33,546 nucleotides of DNA from an uncultured Clostridia bacterium (lineage in GTDB: Bacteria > Bacillota > Clostridia > TANB77 > CAG-508): NCBI GenBank assembly GCA_947625925.1, contig CANQQC010000005.1:1-33546 (forward strand), written 5' to 3'. The first letter of the stretch is position 1, and every line of letters begins with the position of its first letter. The translations under genes were made by a program, and so were the position numbers. Shown in pieces: positions 9,201-17,609 of this stretch. Under the pieces are notes generated by a model that saw only the letters and a list, made by a program, of their open reading frames with translations, ran no database searches and was not told the origin of the DNA.

Positions 9201-10783
9201 TCTTCAATTTGATCTATCATAAGTTTATAATAATTGTTAACTAATTCATTACATTTATTTTCTATTTTTGATTCATTTAAACCTCTATCTTTTTGACGTA
9301 CTCTTTCTATATTTGCTTCATAAATTTGAGAATCTTTTAATACTTTTTCTAAATATTCTTTTTCGTGTATTTGCTTATAATAAGTATCTATACCTAAAAT
9401 ATTTTTAAAATTTTCAAAAACCCTATATTTATTACTGTCTTTATCAAATCTATTTGCTATACCATTTATTCCTCTTTCTATTGTTTCGTCTTTTTTCCTT
9501 TCATGTTCATACTCATTAGTGTTTATCCCTTCTAATATAATAATTTTGTCTTCATCACTAATAGTAAAATTTTTTAGTTTGTATAAAATATTATTTAAAT
9601 CTTCACTTCTTTCATCATATTCTTTAATTTTTTCATTTATTATTTGAGAAAAATCAGATTTTTTTTCATAACTATTAATAATCTCTTCTATAATTTCACT
9701 ACTACCTTTATTTTCTGCCATTAAAAATAATTCTCTTTTTTCTTCTATACTTGTCTTTTTTAATTCTTCTTTAACCTTTTCATCTGAAAAAATATTGTTT
9801 ATAAGTATTTCTGGCAAACCTTTTAATACATCAACACTATTATTTTTAAATATATTTAGAAAAACTTTAGACTTATCTTCGTTACTCAACTTACCATAAT
9901 TAGAATAATCTATGTACGTTATAAATCTTCCATCAGACATTAATTGTATTTTTTCTTCTCCATCTTTTACATAATCTATATATTTGTTGATATTTTCAGG
10001 ATTTTCTTTTATTGTCGCTATTACTCTATCATTAAATATTTTTTTATATTCACTTATAAATTTTTGTATTTCAGGTGTTACTTCTTCAGAAAATTTTAAT
10101 ATATTATTTATTTTTTGAATCTTATTACCATATTCTTTCAAACAGCTTTCTTTTTCTAAATTACAGTTTTTATCAAAATCAGTAAATAATCCTTGTTTAA
10201 CTTGAGGTAATTCTAATAATTTTTTTGAACATTCTATAGAAGAATTGTAAAAAATTTCAGAAATTATATAAGTATATTGAGGATCATTTATGTTATCTAT
10301 ACCTTTAAAATAATTTATTAAGTTTTCTTCAGATACTTCTTTTAAAAATTCCACTTTATCTCCAGCACTCAACTCTCTGGTTGATAAATAATCAAGTATA
10401 TTTTTTTCATCTTTTATTTCAGTTTTTATAAAATCCTTTTGTTTTTTTATCTCAACATTTTCTTCTATATATTTAATTTTATTATTTTCATCTTTAATAG
10501 ACTCTAAAACTTTCTTGTCAAATTCATCTTTATCGTATGTTTTTGAAGAGCCTATATCTTTAGCATGAATTGTTTTAAAATTATCATCCTCAATAGACAT
10601 AAGAATTCCTAATACATCTTCTTCTGATAGTCTATATGTACGTCTTTTTTCTATTAGGATTTTTTTCACTTCTTCTGGCAAAACTTTTTTGGATAATCCT
10701 TGTTTATTTCTTTTTGTTTTTTTTACATATTTTTTTGCATAATTTTCATAATAGATATTTTTTATTTTGTCTATCAAACTCAT
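6206..10783 (-). CDS. Giant (1525-aa) uncharacterised intracellular protein, helical/coiled-coil-rich with one compositionally distinct central module
   Basis: Uninterrupted 4.6-kb ORF without signal peptide or transmembrane segments; mostly E/K/N/I-rich helical text. Central segment (about 7310-7800) ...LIHVLNAYGNQGEIP...GICCSLIAQNNLGMAYREDGVIIGFEDI...EVSTKSMRVAMSMYPETLIKRTRRYNENVIER...QPDYILCLDKINEEAKKAAKEFEIPIKIIDV... has globular-domain character. Confidence 0.85.
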   Translation of the reverse strand: MSLIDKIKNIYYENYAKKYVKKTKRNKQGLSKKVLPEEVKKILIEKRRTYRLSEEDVLGILMSIEDDNFKTIHAKDIGSSKTYDKDEFDKKVLESIKDENNKIKYIEENVEIKKQKDFIKTEIKDEKNILDYLSTRELSAGDKVEFLKEVSEENLINYFKGIDNINDPQYTYIISEIFYNSSIECSKKLLELPQVKQGLFTDFDKNCNLEKESCLKEYGNKIQKINNILKFSEEVTPEIQKFISEYKKIFNDRVIATIKENPENINKYIDYVKDGEEKIQLMSDGRFITYIDYSNYGKLSNEDKSKVFLNIFKNNSVDVLKGLPEILINNIFSDEKVKEELKKTSIEEKRELFLMAENKGSSEIIEEIINSYEKKSDFSQIINEKIKEYDERSEDLNNILYKLKNFTISDEDKIIILEGINTNEYEHERKKDETIERGINGIANRFDKDSNKYRVFENFKNILGIDTYYKQIHEKEYLEKVLKDSQIYEANIERVRQKDRGLNESKIENKCNELVNNYYKLMIDQIEDTTNLMDNNENVKNYDVKTIMEILIKGDKNKWDEFIEESKNKNEKFGKVIEENNFLSYLLREDKDFFTDLMDDLDLRGKDTFFENVLSEKVEKEDVEEKINVLKEMKKEIPDIARTVNLKLLDKKYIDLYGKDYIYKIVKYPNAQDCMENLKSKYDAENIKCILDGFNDITEDNNYVLDELLNEYASIPDNIREKMYEQKESVSFGDFTEVILNYNHNVVGDIEDIDQFNIAEYRNRKNQYYDDIIKDEQTLIEKIDNLKKKIQKKEGYKNVDYLVEKYDKNKKYVSVEVQNDVAEYKKLISERKRLFDMKNLLNGSSDGKLNVMSKNMPVLNKDKENIENIRIKDAYFSRYYNLTYEEAFERVFQYSFLVEDMKKDKDLNPEEAEKYENYINALRNVLNSNAKIIRHAYELSEHEPEITRLEIEKFENRMKKILSEKMNTLLEKRNDKYDIHGVLEYDGSEIDVYKLDDFKPQLIHVLNAYGNQGEIPENYNESWNSEKNNENHGICCSLIAQNNLGMAYREDGVIIGFEDIEPYSLTKQGPYDVVSVNNEVSTKSMRVAMSMYPETLIKRTRRYNENVIERNIIGTDQKRQPDYILCLDKINEEAKKAAKEFEIPIKIIDVTENAKKQIEKIENKVKEFEKTKNIKCIDGLIQEFYGNISGLKNINRADLVEELFTDEKFKDIISKIEKVAKDNSEIEKDVLNQLINDMEDEQQIENTTREYNRMEELICNKDTPSFTEKRLNILRKLNIDLNGEKSYSEKINKYSYGENTYSYDKIDSNEIGEQYDILDVIQGYDELLEKNGGKFDFLDYYSEIDKETLKIEIMYMTAMAKDMGFNENEIDKMIKGFGNKYTNLIEKIQDNEVLEIAKYFRGGYEANNNPKYYSKEFLEKIKMIEFYTERLREIVEGDNINVFFEQNEIAQKYIKSAMQLREINSIEKINKIINQEGYKDSEAEFIYRKLTEGRAPHEVERVLSEVSKKEINTGEVADGERDEGR

Positions 10784-10880
10784 ACAATTTCCCTCATTTA
10801 TATATAACTCAATTATATTATATAATAAAAATATTACTGTTATATTATTAGAATATTAAGTTTTCATTACAACAAAAAAC

Positions 10881-10917
10881 ATCATATCTATTAGATTTTC
10901 TCTAACAAATATGATAT
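10881..10917 (-). terminator. Probable intrinsic terminator after the mnmA remnant
   Basis: Imperfect inverted repeat atcatatctattaga-ttttc-tctaacaaatatgat overlapping the remnant stop codon. Confidence 0.5.
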
Positions 10918-10979
10918 TTATTAACAAATTTTTCTCCACCAATTACAACATTTTCATAATAAAATACGACAGATTGTCC
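10902..10979 (-). pseudogene. Remnant of an mnmA 3' end
   Basis: Minus-strand translation GQSVVFYYENVVIGGEKFVNKYHIC*, matching the C-terminus of the intact MnmA in this window (GQSAVFYKGDIVIGGGKII*); no upstream coding continuation. Confidence 0.82.
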
Positions 10980-11014
10980 TATTGTCTAAACCTTGACTTT
11001 CCATTTCTCTTTTT
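10980..11014. repeat. 35-nt near-identical direct-repeat copy of an internal lepA segment (5900-5934)
   Basis: tattgtctaaaCcttgactttccatttctcttttt versus lepA tattgtctaaaActtgactttccatttctcttttt; one mismatch, same orientation. Confidence 0.93.
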
Positions 11015-11034
11015 TACTTTATTACAACAGTTCT

Positions 11035-11550
11035 TTATTTATTAGCTTCTTCAAAGTTTATTTCTTTAACTCCATCATCTACTAAATAACACATCTCTTC
11101 GTGTTCTGACATGTTATCATTTATCTTATCCTTATCTAATTTTATGTATTTTATAGTTCCATTTGCTAAAACATTTCCTTGTTTATCCATTATTGATGAT
11201 TCTGTTATAAAGAATTTACTTGTTTCTTTTATAATTATACCTTTTCCAATAAGTTCAACATCATATGGTACAGGTTTACGATACTTAGTATCAAGAGCAA
11301 AAGTAACTCCCCATTTTTCTTCTTTTCCTTCTTTAGCCCATAAAGCTCTTAATCCCATTTCATCAAGCATTGCAGTAATAAGGCCTCCATGTACTCTACC
11401 TGGATAACTTTGATGTTGTTCTCTATATTTAAATAAAGTCATAACACTTTTATCTTCCATGTTATAAAATGGTGCTCTTAATCCATATTCATTATCTAAT
11501 CCACATATCATACACATTCTACTATTTCTTTGTTTACTTACTACTTTCAT
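11035..11550 (-). CDS. PaaI-like hotdog-fold thioesterase
   Basis: CMICGLDNEYGLRAPFY, GRVHGGLITAMLDEMGLRA, hotdog pattern. Confidence 0.85.
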   Translation of the reverse strand: MKVVSKQRNSRMCMICGLDNEYGLRAPFYNMEDKSVMTLFKYREQHQSYPGRVHGGLITAMLDEMGLRALWAKEGKEEKWGVTFALDTKYRKPVPYDVELIGKGIIIKETSKFFITESSIMDKQGNVLANGTIKYIKLDKDKINDNMSEHEEMCYLVDDGVKEINFEEANK

Positions 11551-11562
11551 TTTATCTCCTTT

Positions 11563-12615
11563 TTAAATAATTTTTCCACCACCAATAACAATATCTCCTT
11601 TATAGAATACTGCTGATTGTCCTGGAGTTATTGCTCTTTGAGGTTCATCAAGTATAACTTTTATATTTTCTCCTTCTTTTACAATTGTTGCTACTACATT
11701 TTTTGATGAATATCTAGTTTTAACATCAACCTTAATTGGTTCTTTTATATCATCAACTAGTAATAAATTTATATCATTTACTAAAAATTCTTTTTTATAT
11801 AATTCTTTTTCTTCTCCAACTATTACTTCATTTTTTTGTTTGTTAAATCCAATTACAAATAACGGAACTTTATATGATATTCCAAGTCCTCTTCTTTGTC
11901 CTATTGTATATCTATATAATCCTTGGTGTCTTCCTAGAACTTCTCCAGAACTTAATACTATATTTCCTTCTTTTGGTTTTAAATCAGAATTATTTTCTAA
12001 GAATTTTTTATAATTTCCATCTGGTACAAAGCAAATGTCTTCACTATCTGGTTTGTTTGCAACTTTCAAATTATTTTCACTTGCTATTTTTCTTACTTCT
12101 TCTTTTGTCTCAAATTCACCTAAAGGAAATAAAATCTTTCCTAATAATTCTTTTGGCATATTATATAACACATAACTTTGATCTTTTGAAAGATTATTTG
12201 CTTTTCTTAATACATATTTTTCATATTCTTTCGAATATTCCATTTTTGCATAATGCCCTGTTGCAATATATTCACAACCAAGTTCTTTTGCTTTTTCATA
12301 CATAGCCCCAAATTTCATATATTTATTACATTCAATACATGGATTTGGTGTCCTTTGATTAGAATATTCCTCAATAAAATTATCAATTACTTTACATCTA
12401 AATTCTTCCTTTTGATTATATGTAATGTGTGGAATTCCTATTGAAGTACATACATTTTTAGCATCAATATATGTTTGAGTATTGCAACAACTACTTCCCG
12501 CAAACAATTCCAAGGTTATTCCAATTACATCATAACCCTGTTTTTTTAATAATAGCGCTGATACAGAACTATCAACTCCTCCACTCATTCCAAGTAATAC
12601 TTTCTTATTTTCCAT
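11563..12615 (-). CDS. mnmA: tRNA-specific 2-thiouridylase
   Basis: LLGMSGGVDSSVSALLL, RTPNPCIECNKYMKFG, ATGHYA, KDQSYVLYN, DSEDICFVPDGNYKKFL, YTIGQRRGLGI, ITPGQSAVFY. Confidence 0.97.
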   Translation of the reverse strand: MENKKVLLGMSGGVDSSVSALLLKKQGYDVIGITLELFAGSSCCNTQTYIDAKNVCTSIGIPHITYNQKEEFRCKVIDNFIEEYSNQRTPNPCIECNKYMKFGAMYEKAKELGCEYIATGHYAKMEYSKEYEKYVLRKANNLSKDQSYVLYNMPKELLGKILFPLGEFETKEEVRKIASENNLKVANKPDSEDICFVPDGNYKKFLENNSDLKPKEGNIVLSSGEVLGRHQGLYRYTIGQRRGLGISYKVPLFVIGFNKQKNEVIVGEEKELYKKEFLVNDINLLLVDDIKEPIKVDVKTRYSSKNVVATIVKEGENIKVILDEPQRAITPGQSAVFYKGDIVIGGGKII

Positions 12616-13033
12616 TCTTTTCTAATAAATCCTCCATAGTATGCCAAGCAAGAAGAGCACATTTTACTCTAGCTGGCATATTTGATACATTTCTAAATGC
12701 AATTGCCTCTTCTAATTTTTCAAGTTCTTTTTCATCAGTTGTCTCTCTTTTTATCATATCTATAAACGTTTTTATAATTTCTTTTGCTTCAGAAATTTTC
12801 TTACCTTTTAAAACATCAATCATAACAGATGTAGAACTTTGTGAAATTGCACATCCATATCCTGTAAATGCCATATCTTCGATAACATCTCCATTTAATT
12901 TTAATTCAATAGTTATATCATCTCCACAATTAGGATTATGTCCTTTTTCACAAAAATCACATTTATCAAGCTTTTTCTTATTGTATGAATTCATTCCGTG
13001 TTCCATTATAATTTCATCATACATTTCGTCCAT
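12605..13033 (-). CDS. sufU: SufU/NifU-like Fe-S scaffold or sulfur-transfer protein
   Basis: NPNCGDDI, GYGCAISQSSTSVM, ARVKCALLAWHTM; follows sufS. Confidence 0.93.
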   Translation of the reverse strand: MDEMYDEIIMEHGMNSYNKKKLDKCDFCEKGHNPNCGDDITIELKLNGDVIEDMAFTGYGCAISQSSTSVMIDVLKGKKISEAKEIIKTFIDMIKRETTDEKELEKLEEAIAFRNVSNMPARVKCALLAWHTMEDLLEKNGK

Positions 13034-13038
13034 ATTTT

Positions 13039-14256
13039 TTATCCCTTCTTAATGTATTTTTCAAACATATTATAAACTTTTTTCAAACCTTCTACAAGCT
13101 TATCCACATCTTCTTCATCATTATATATAGAAAAACTTGCTCTACAAGTAGAGTCTAATCCCATATATCTAAGTAATGGTTGTGCACAATGATTACCTGA
13201 CCTTACACATACTCCAACAGAATCTAAAATACTTGCAACATCATGTGGATGTACTCCTTTTATATTAAAAGAAATAACTCCTGAATGATTTTTTTCATTT
13301 GGTGTCATGTATATATCTAGAAAATCTAATTTAGATAATTCTTTTCTTGCATACTTGACTAACTTCTTTTCTATTTTTTCTATATTTTCATAGCCAATAC
13401 TTTCTATATAATCCATAGCTGCACTTAGTCCTACTACACCACCTACATTTTGAGTTCCTGCCTCAAACTTATTTGGTAATGGAGCAAATGTAGTATCTTG
13501 TTCATATACATATTCTATCATATCTCCACCCATTATAAAAGGATTCATTTTATTTAATAATTCTTTTTTTCCATATAAAATTCCTATTCCAAGTGGAGCA
13601 AACATTTTATGACCAGAAAAAACAAGAAAATCAGCATCTAAATCTTGTACATCTATTTTCATATGAGGAATACTTTGAGATGCATCAACAACTACTATAG
13701 CTCCTTTTTTATGGGCATATTTTATTATCTCTTTTACATTATTTATAGTTCCTAAAACATTTGATACATGAGTTATTCCTACTATTTTTGTTTTATCTGT
13801 TATCTTACTTTCTATTTCTTCTTTTGATAACTCATATTCATCGTTTATATACATATAATTTAGTTTTCCACCTGTTTTTTTAGCAACATATTGCCATGGC
13901 ACTAAATTTGAATGATGCTCCATTATTGATATAACAATTTCATCATCCTTTTTTACATTATCTAATCCATATGAATATGCAATTAAATTCAAGCTTTCAC
14001 TCGCATTTTTTGAAAATATTATTTCTTCTTTATATCTAGCATTTATGAACTTAGAAATTCTATTTCTCGCATTTTCATAAACTTCAGTAGATTCAATACT
14101 CAATGAATATGCTCCTCTGTGTGGATTTGCATTACTATTATTATAGTATTCTTGTATTTTATCTAAAACATATTTTGGTCTTTGAGACGTTGCTCCACTA
14201 TCTAGATATGATATTTCATTATTTTCAAATATCGGAAAATCTTTTTTATAATTCAT
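13039..14256 (-). CDS. sufS: Cysteine desulfurase SufS
   Basis: YLDSGATSQRP, NPHRGAYSLS, EHHSNLVPWQ, VFSGHKMFAPLGIGILYG, VRSGNHCAQPLL. Confidence 0.96.
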   Translation of the reverse strand: MNYKKDFPIFENNEISYLDSGATSQRPKYVLDKIQEYYNNSNANPHRGAYSLSIESTEVYENARNRISKFINARYKEEIIFSKNASESLNLIAYSYGLDNVKKDDEIVISIMEHHSNLVPWQYVAKKTGGKLNYMYINDEYELSKEEIESKITDKTKIVGITHVSNVLGTINNVKEIIKYAHKKGAIVVVDASQSIPHMKIDVQDLDADFLVFSGHKMFAPLGIGILYGKKELLNKMNPFIMGGDMIEYVYEQDTTFAPLPNKFEAGTQNVGGVVGLSAAMDYIESIGYENIEKIEKKLVKYARKELSKLDFLDIYMTPNEKNHSGVISFNIKGVHPHDVASILDSVGVCVRSGNHCAQPLLRYMGLDSTCRASFSIYNDEEDVDKLVEGLKKVYNMFEKYIKKG

Positions 14257-15293
14257 TAATCTAATCTCCTATCAATTTCTTCTAAAACTTCTTTTTTTAT
14301 TTCTTCATCTAATATTCTATCAATAATTTTATTAAAATTAGATTTTACTATTAGTTTTACAGCTTCCTTATAGCTTAGTCCTCTAGACATTATATAGAAT
14401 AAGGATTTATTATCTACTTTACCAGATGCTGTAGAATGGTTTCCTTCAACTTCATCTTCTGTACATAAAAGCATTGGTAATGCTATAGATTTTGCTTTAT
14501 CTGATAATAACAAACAAAACTCGTTTTCATTTCCTTTTGCCTTTTTACATCCTTTTTTAAAATCTATAGTTCCTTTAAAATTCTTTTTACAATTTCCATC
14601 TAGAACTCCCTGTACATCAATATCAATGTTAGTTTTTTCACCTTTTAGCTCCGCTATATAATTTAAATCTTTTATCTCTTCATTCTTACCTAAATAAATT
14701 GTTTTTAAATCATTAGATGCATTTACTCCTAGAATATTTGAATAATAATTTGTCACACTAGTTTTTCCACCTAAATCTATTATTGTATAATTTACAACTG
14801 CATTTTCTAATATATCATTCTCTATTGCTTCAAAACTATTTGATTTATCATTCATTAGATTTACAATTACAATATTTAATTTGCAATTTTCCTTTGCAAT
14901 TGTTTTTATTATTCCATTATGAAAACATTTTTTATCTGTATTTGATTTATATTCTATTATGATATTCGCATCATTATTTCCAATTATTTCAATTTGATTT
15001 ATCAATTCTAAATTTTTATCATCAAAATTATATATTAGTTTAATATCTTCTTTTTTAGTCTCTATTCTAATTTTGTTATTTGAATATTTTATATTATTTT
15101 CTTCTAATTCTTCTCCATTACCATAAACTAAATCATTTAGTTCTATTTCTTTTGTTATTTTACTTTCTTGATTTATTATTTCTATATTTTCAAACTCTTT
15201 TATTTTCGTGGGAATATCGATATCTAATTTTAAGTTATTTATTTGAAAATTTCTTGATGTTCTAACTGGTGTTTCATTTAACTTTACATTCAT
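14256..15293 (-). CDS. sufD: SufB/SufD-family Fe-S assembly protein (SufD position)
   Basis: VEGNHSTASGKVDNKSLFYIMSRGLSYKEAVKLIV matches the SufB/SufD C-terminal core; between sufB and sufS. Confidence 0.88.
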   Translation of the reverse strand: MNVKLNETPVRTSRNFQINNLKLDIDIPTKIKEFENIEIINQESKITKEIELNDLVYGNGEELEENNIKYSNNKIRIETKKEDIKLIYNFDDKNLELINQIEIIGNNDANIIIEYKSNTDKKCFHNGIIKTIAKENCKLNIVIVNLMNDKSNSFEAIENDILENAVVNYTIIDLGGKTSVTNYYSNILGVNASNDLKTIYLGKNEEIKDLNYIAELKGEKTNIDIDVQGVLDGNCKKNFKGTIDFKKGCKKAKGNENEFCLLLSDKAKSIALPMLLCTEDEVEGNHSTASGKVDNKSLFYIMSRGLSYKEAVKLIVKSNFNKIIDRILDEEIKKEVLEEIDRRLD

Positions 15294-16690
15294 TATCCTA
15301 TACTCCCTTCTAATTCTAAGTTTATTAAATTATTCATCTCAACTGCATATTCTACTGGTAATTCTTTTGATATTGGATATGCAAAACCTCTAACTATCAT
15401 TGCTTTTGCATCTTCTTCAGATAAACCTCTTGACATTAAATAAAAAATTTCTTTATCGCTTATTTTCCCAATCTTAGCTTCGTGTGAAAAAGTCACTTCA
15501 TCTGTTCTAATATCGTTAACAGGAATTGTATCTGAACGTGATATATCATCAAGCATTAGTGATTCACAAGAAACACTACATTTAGAATTTTTCGCATTTT
15601 CACTTACTCTAACTAAAGCTCTATATGTGCATGATCCTCCACCTTTTGATATCGATTTAGAATTTACTAAAGATGATGTGTTTTTTGCATTATGAATTAC
15701 CTTAAATCCAGTATCTAAATTTTGACCTTTTCCTGCAAATGTTATTCCTGTATACTCTGTTTTTGCATTTTCCCCATTTAATATACTCATTGGATAAAGC
15801 ATTGAAACTCTTGAACCAAAAGATCCTGTTACCCAATCTATTTGTGCATTTTTTCCAACAATGGCTTTTTTAGTATTTAAATTCATCATATTTTTTGACC
15901 AGTTTTCTATAGTTGAATATCTAAGATATGCACCATCTTTTACATATAGTTCTACACAACCAGCATGAAGATTTACCTTATTATATTTAGGTGCACTACA
16001 ACCTTCTATAAAGTGAAGACTTGCACCTTCATCTACAATTATTAGTGTGTGTTCGAATTGTCCTGACTCTGGAGAGTTCAATCTAAAATATGATTGTAAT
16101 GGTATATCTAATTTAACTCCTTTTGGTACATATACAAAAGATCCTCCTGACCAAACTGCAGCATGAAGAGCAACAAATTTATGATCATTTATTGGTACAC
16201 ATTTCATAAAATGTTCTTTCACAATTTCTGGATACTGTTTTACAGCTGTTTCCATATCTGTATATATTACACCTTTTTTTAATAAATCTTCTTTTATACT
16301 ATGGTATACAACTTCTGAATCATATTGAGCTCCAACTCCTGCTAAAGACTTCTTTTCAGCCTCAGGAATTCCTAATTTATCAAATGTATTTTTTATATCT
16401 TCAGGTACATCGTCCCAACTAGAATTTAAATCAGATTTTGGCTTAACATATGTTGCTATATTATCCATTTTTAGTTCAGATAAATCTGGTCCCCATGTTG
16501 GTAAATCAAGCTTTTCATATGTTTCTAATGCTTTAAGTCTTATTTCTCTCATCCAATCAGGATCATTTTTTTGCTTAGAAATTTCTTCAACTATTTCTTT
16601 GCTTAATCCTTTTTTTATTTTAAATTCATAATTATCTTTGTTTTTTATATCGTATATATTTCTATTTATGTCTTCTACTTTTGTTCTCAT
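15293..16690 (-). CDS. sufB: Fe-S cluster assembly protein SufB
   Basis: GAQYDSEVVYHSIKEDLLKKGVIYTDMETAVKQYPEIVKEHF, SGGSFVYVPKGVKLDIPLQSYFR, HEAKIGKISDKEIFYLMSRGLSEEDAKAMIVRGF. Confidence 0.97.
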   Translation of the reverse strand: MRTKVEDINRNIYDIKNKDNYEFKIKKGLSKEIVEEISKQKNDPDWMREIRLKALETYEKLDLPTWGPDLSELKMDNIATYVKPKSDLNSSWDDVPEDIKNTFDKLGIPEAEKKSLAGVGAQYDSEVVYHSIKEDLLKKGVIYTDMETAVKQYPEIVKEHFMKCVPINDHKFVALHAAVWSGGSFVYVPKGVKLDIPLQSYFRLNSPESGQFEHTLIIVDEGASLHFIEGCSAPKYNKVNLHAGCVELYVKDGAYLRYSTIENWSKNMMNLNTKKAIVGKNAQIDWVTGSFGSRVSMLYPMSILNGENAKTEYTGITFAGKGQNLDTGFKVIHNAKNTSSLVNSKSISKGGGSCTYRALVRVSENAKNSKCSVSCESLMLDDISRSDTIPVNDIRTDEVTFSHEAKIGKISDKEIFYLMSRGLSEEDAKAMIVRGFAYPISKELPVEYAVEMNNLINLELEGSIG

Positions 16691-16775
16691 AGTTCCTCCT
16701 CTATCAAAAGATATTTAATATATCTTCAAGAATGATTTTATATCGATTAAGACTAACACTATTTATTTCAGAATT

Positions 16776-17522
16776 TTATATTTCAGCTTTTTTATATTTA
16801 GCAAATCCATCTTTTTCTATTTCTTTTACTAGTTTATCCGTTCCTGTTGTAACTATTTTTCCATTTATTAAAACATGTACATAATCAACTTTTAACTCAC
16901 TTAAAATCTTCATATTATGTGTGATTATTAGTACTGCATTTTCTTTTGATTTATACATCTTAATTCCTTTTGAAACAGTTCTAACTGCATCCACATCTAA
17001 TCCAGAATCTGTTTCATCTAAAATTGCAAGTTTTGGATTTAATACTAGCATTTGTAAAATCTCATTTTTCTTTTTTTCTCCACCTGAAAAACCAACATTT
17101 AAATTTCTATTTATCAATTTTGGGTTCATATTTAATTCTTCCATATACTCTTCGACTTCTTTTTTGAACTCAAATATTTTTACAGGTTTTCCTGTTACTT
17201 TATTTTTTGCAACCTTCAAAAAGTTCATTGTTGATATTCCTGGTATCTCTTCTGGAGATTGAAATGACATAAATATACCTTTTTTTGCAATCTTATCTGC
17301 AGATAAACTATTTATATTTTTTCCTTCAAATTCAATTGTTCCTCTAGTTTTTGTGTATTCAGGATTATTTAAAATCACATTTGCCAATGTAGATTTTCCA
17401 GCACCATTAGGTCCCATTATTACATGGGTTTCACCTTTATTTATTGTTAAATTCAATCCTTTTAAGATTTCTTTCTCATCAGCATTAACATGTAAATCTT
17501 TTATTTCTAATAACTTATCCAT
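16776..17522 (-). CDS. sufC: SUF ATPase SufC
   Basis: HVIMGPNGAGKSTLANVILNNPEY, FMSFQSPEEIPGI, GFSGGEKKKNEILQM, LDETDSGLDVDA. Confidence 0.97.
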   Translation of the reverse strand: MDKLLEIKDLHVNADEKEILKGLNLTINKGETHVIMGPNGAGKSTLANVILNNPEYTKTRGTIEFEGKNINSLSADKIAKKGIFMSFQSPEEIPGISTMNFLKVAKNKVTGKPVKIFEFKKEVEEYMEELNMNPKLINRNLNVGFSGGEKKKNEILQMLVLNPKLAILDETDSGLDVDAVRTVSKGIKMYKSKENAVLIITHNMKILSELKVDYVHVLINGKIVTTGTDKLVKEIEKDGFAKYKKAEI

Positions 17523-17560
17523 TATTTATTCCTTTCCTTTATATATTTTTATTTTAATCT

Positions 17561-17581
17561 TTCATAGTAAACCACTAGGAA
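17561..17581. promoter_or_regulatory. Candidate Rrf2/IscR-type operator 2 (downstream of -10)
   Basis: Minus strand TTCCTAGTGGTTTACTATGAA: 7 of 10 symmetric positions complementary; same length and outer half-sites as operator 1. Confidence 0.5.
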
Positions 17582-17609
17582 TTATACCATATATTTCCTA
17601 CTAAGTCAA
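17581..17609 (-). promoter_or_regulatory. Predicted sufCBDSU promoter (TTGACT-17-TATAAT)
   Basis: Minus strand TTGACT (17604-17609), 17-nt spacer, TATAAT (17581-17586) upstream of sufC. Confidence 0.8.

Noticed and set aside
10925-10980. Possibility that the MnmA-like fragment is a short functional gene
   Set aside because: In-frame stop immediately upstream (TAG before TIGQS...) and only about 25 residues; better explained as a remnant.
12471-13052. 193-aa plus-strand ORF
   Set aside because: Lies antisense over sufU and the mnmA 5' end, which have strong family motifs; no protein-like motifs in the plus frame.
16707-16727. Small hairpin between sufC and sufB
   Set aside because: 7-bp AT-rich stem without a U-tract; too weak to call a terminator or processing site.
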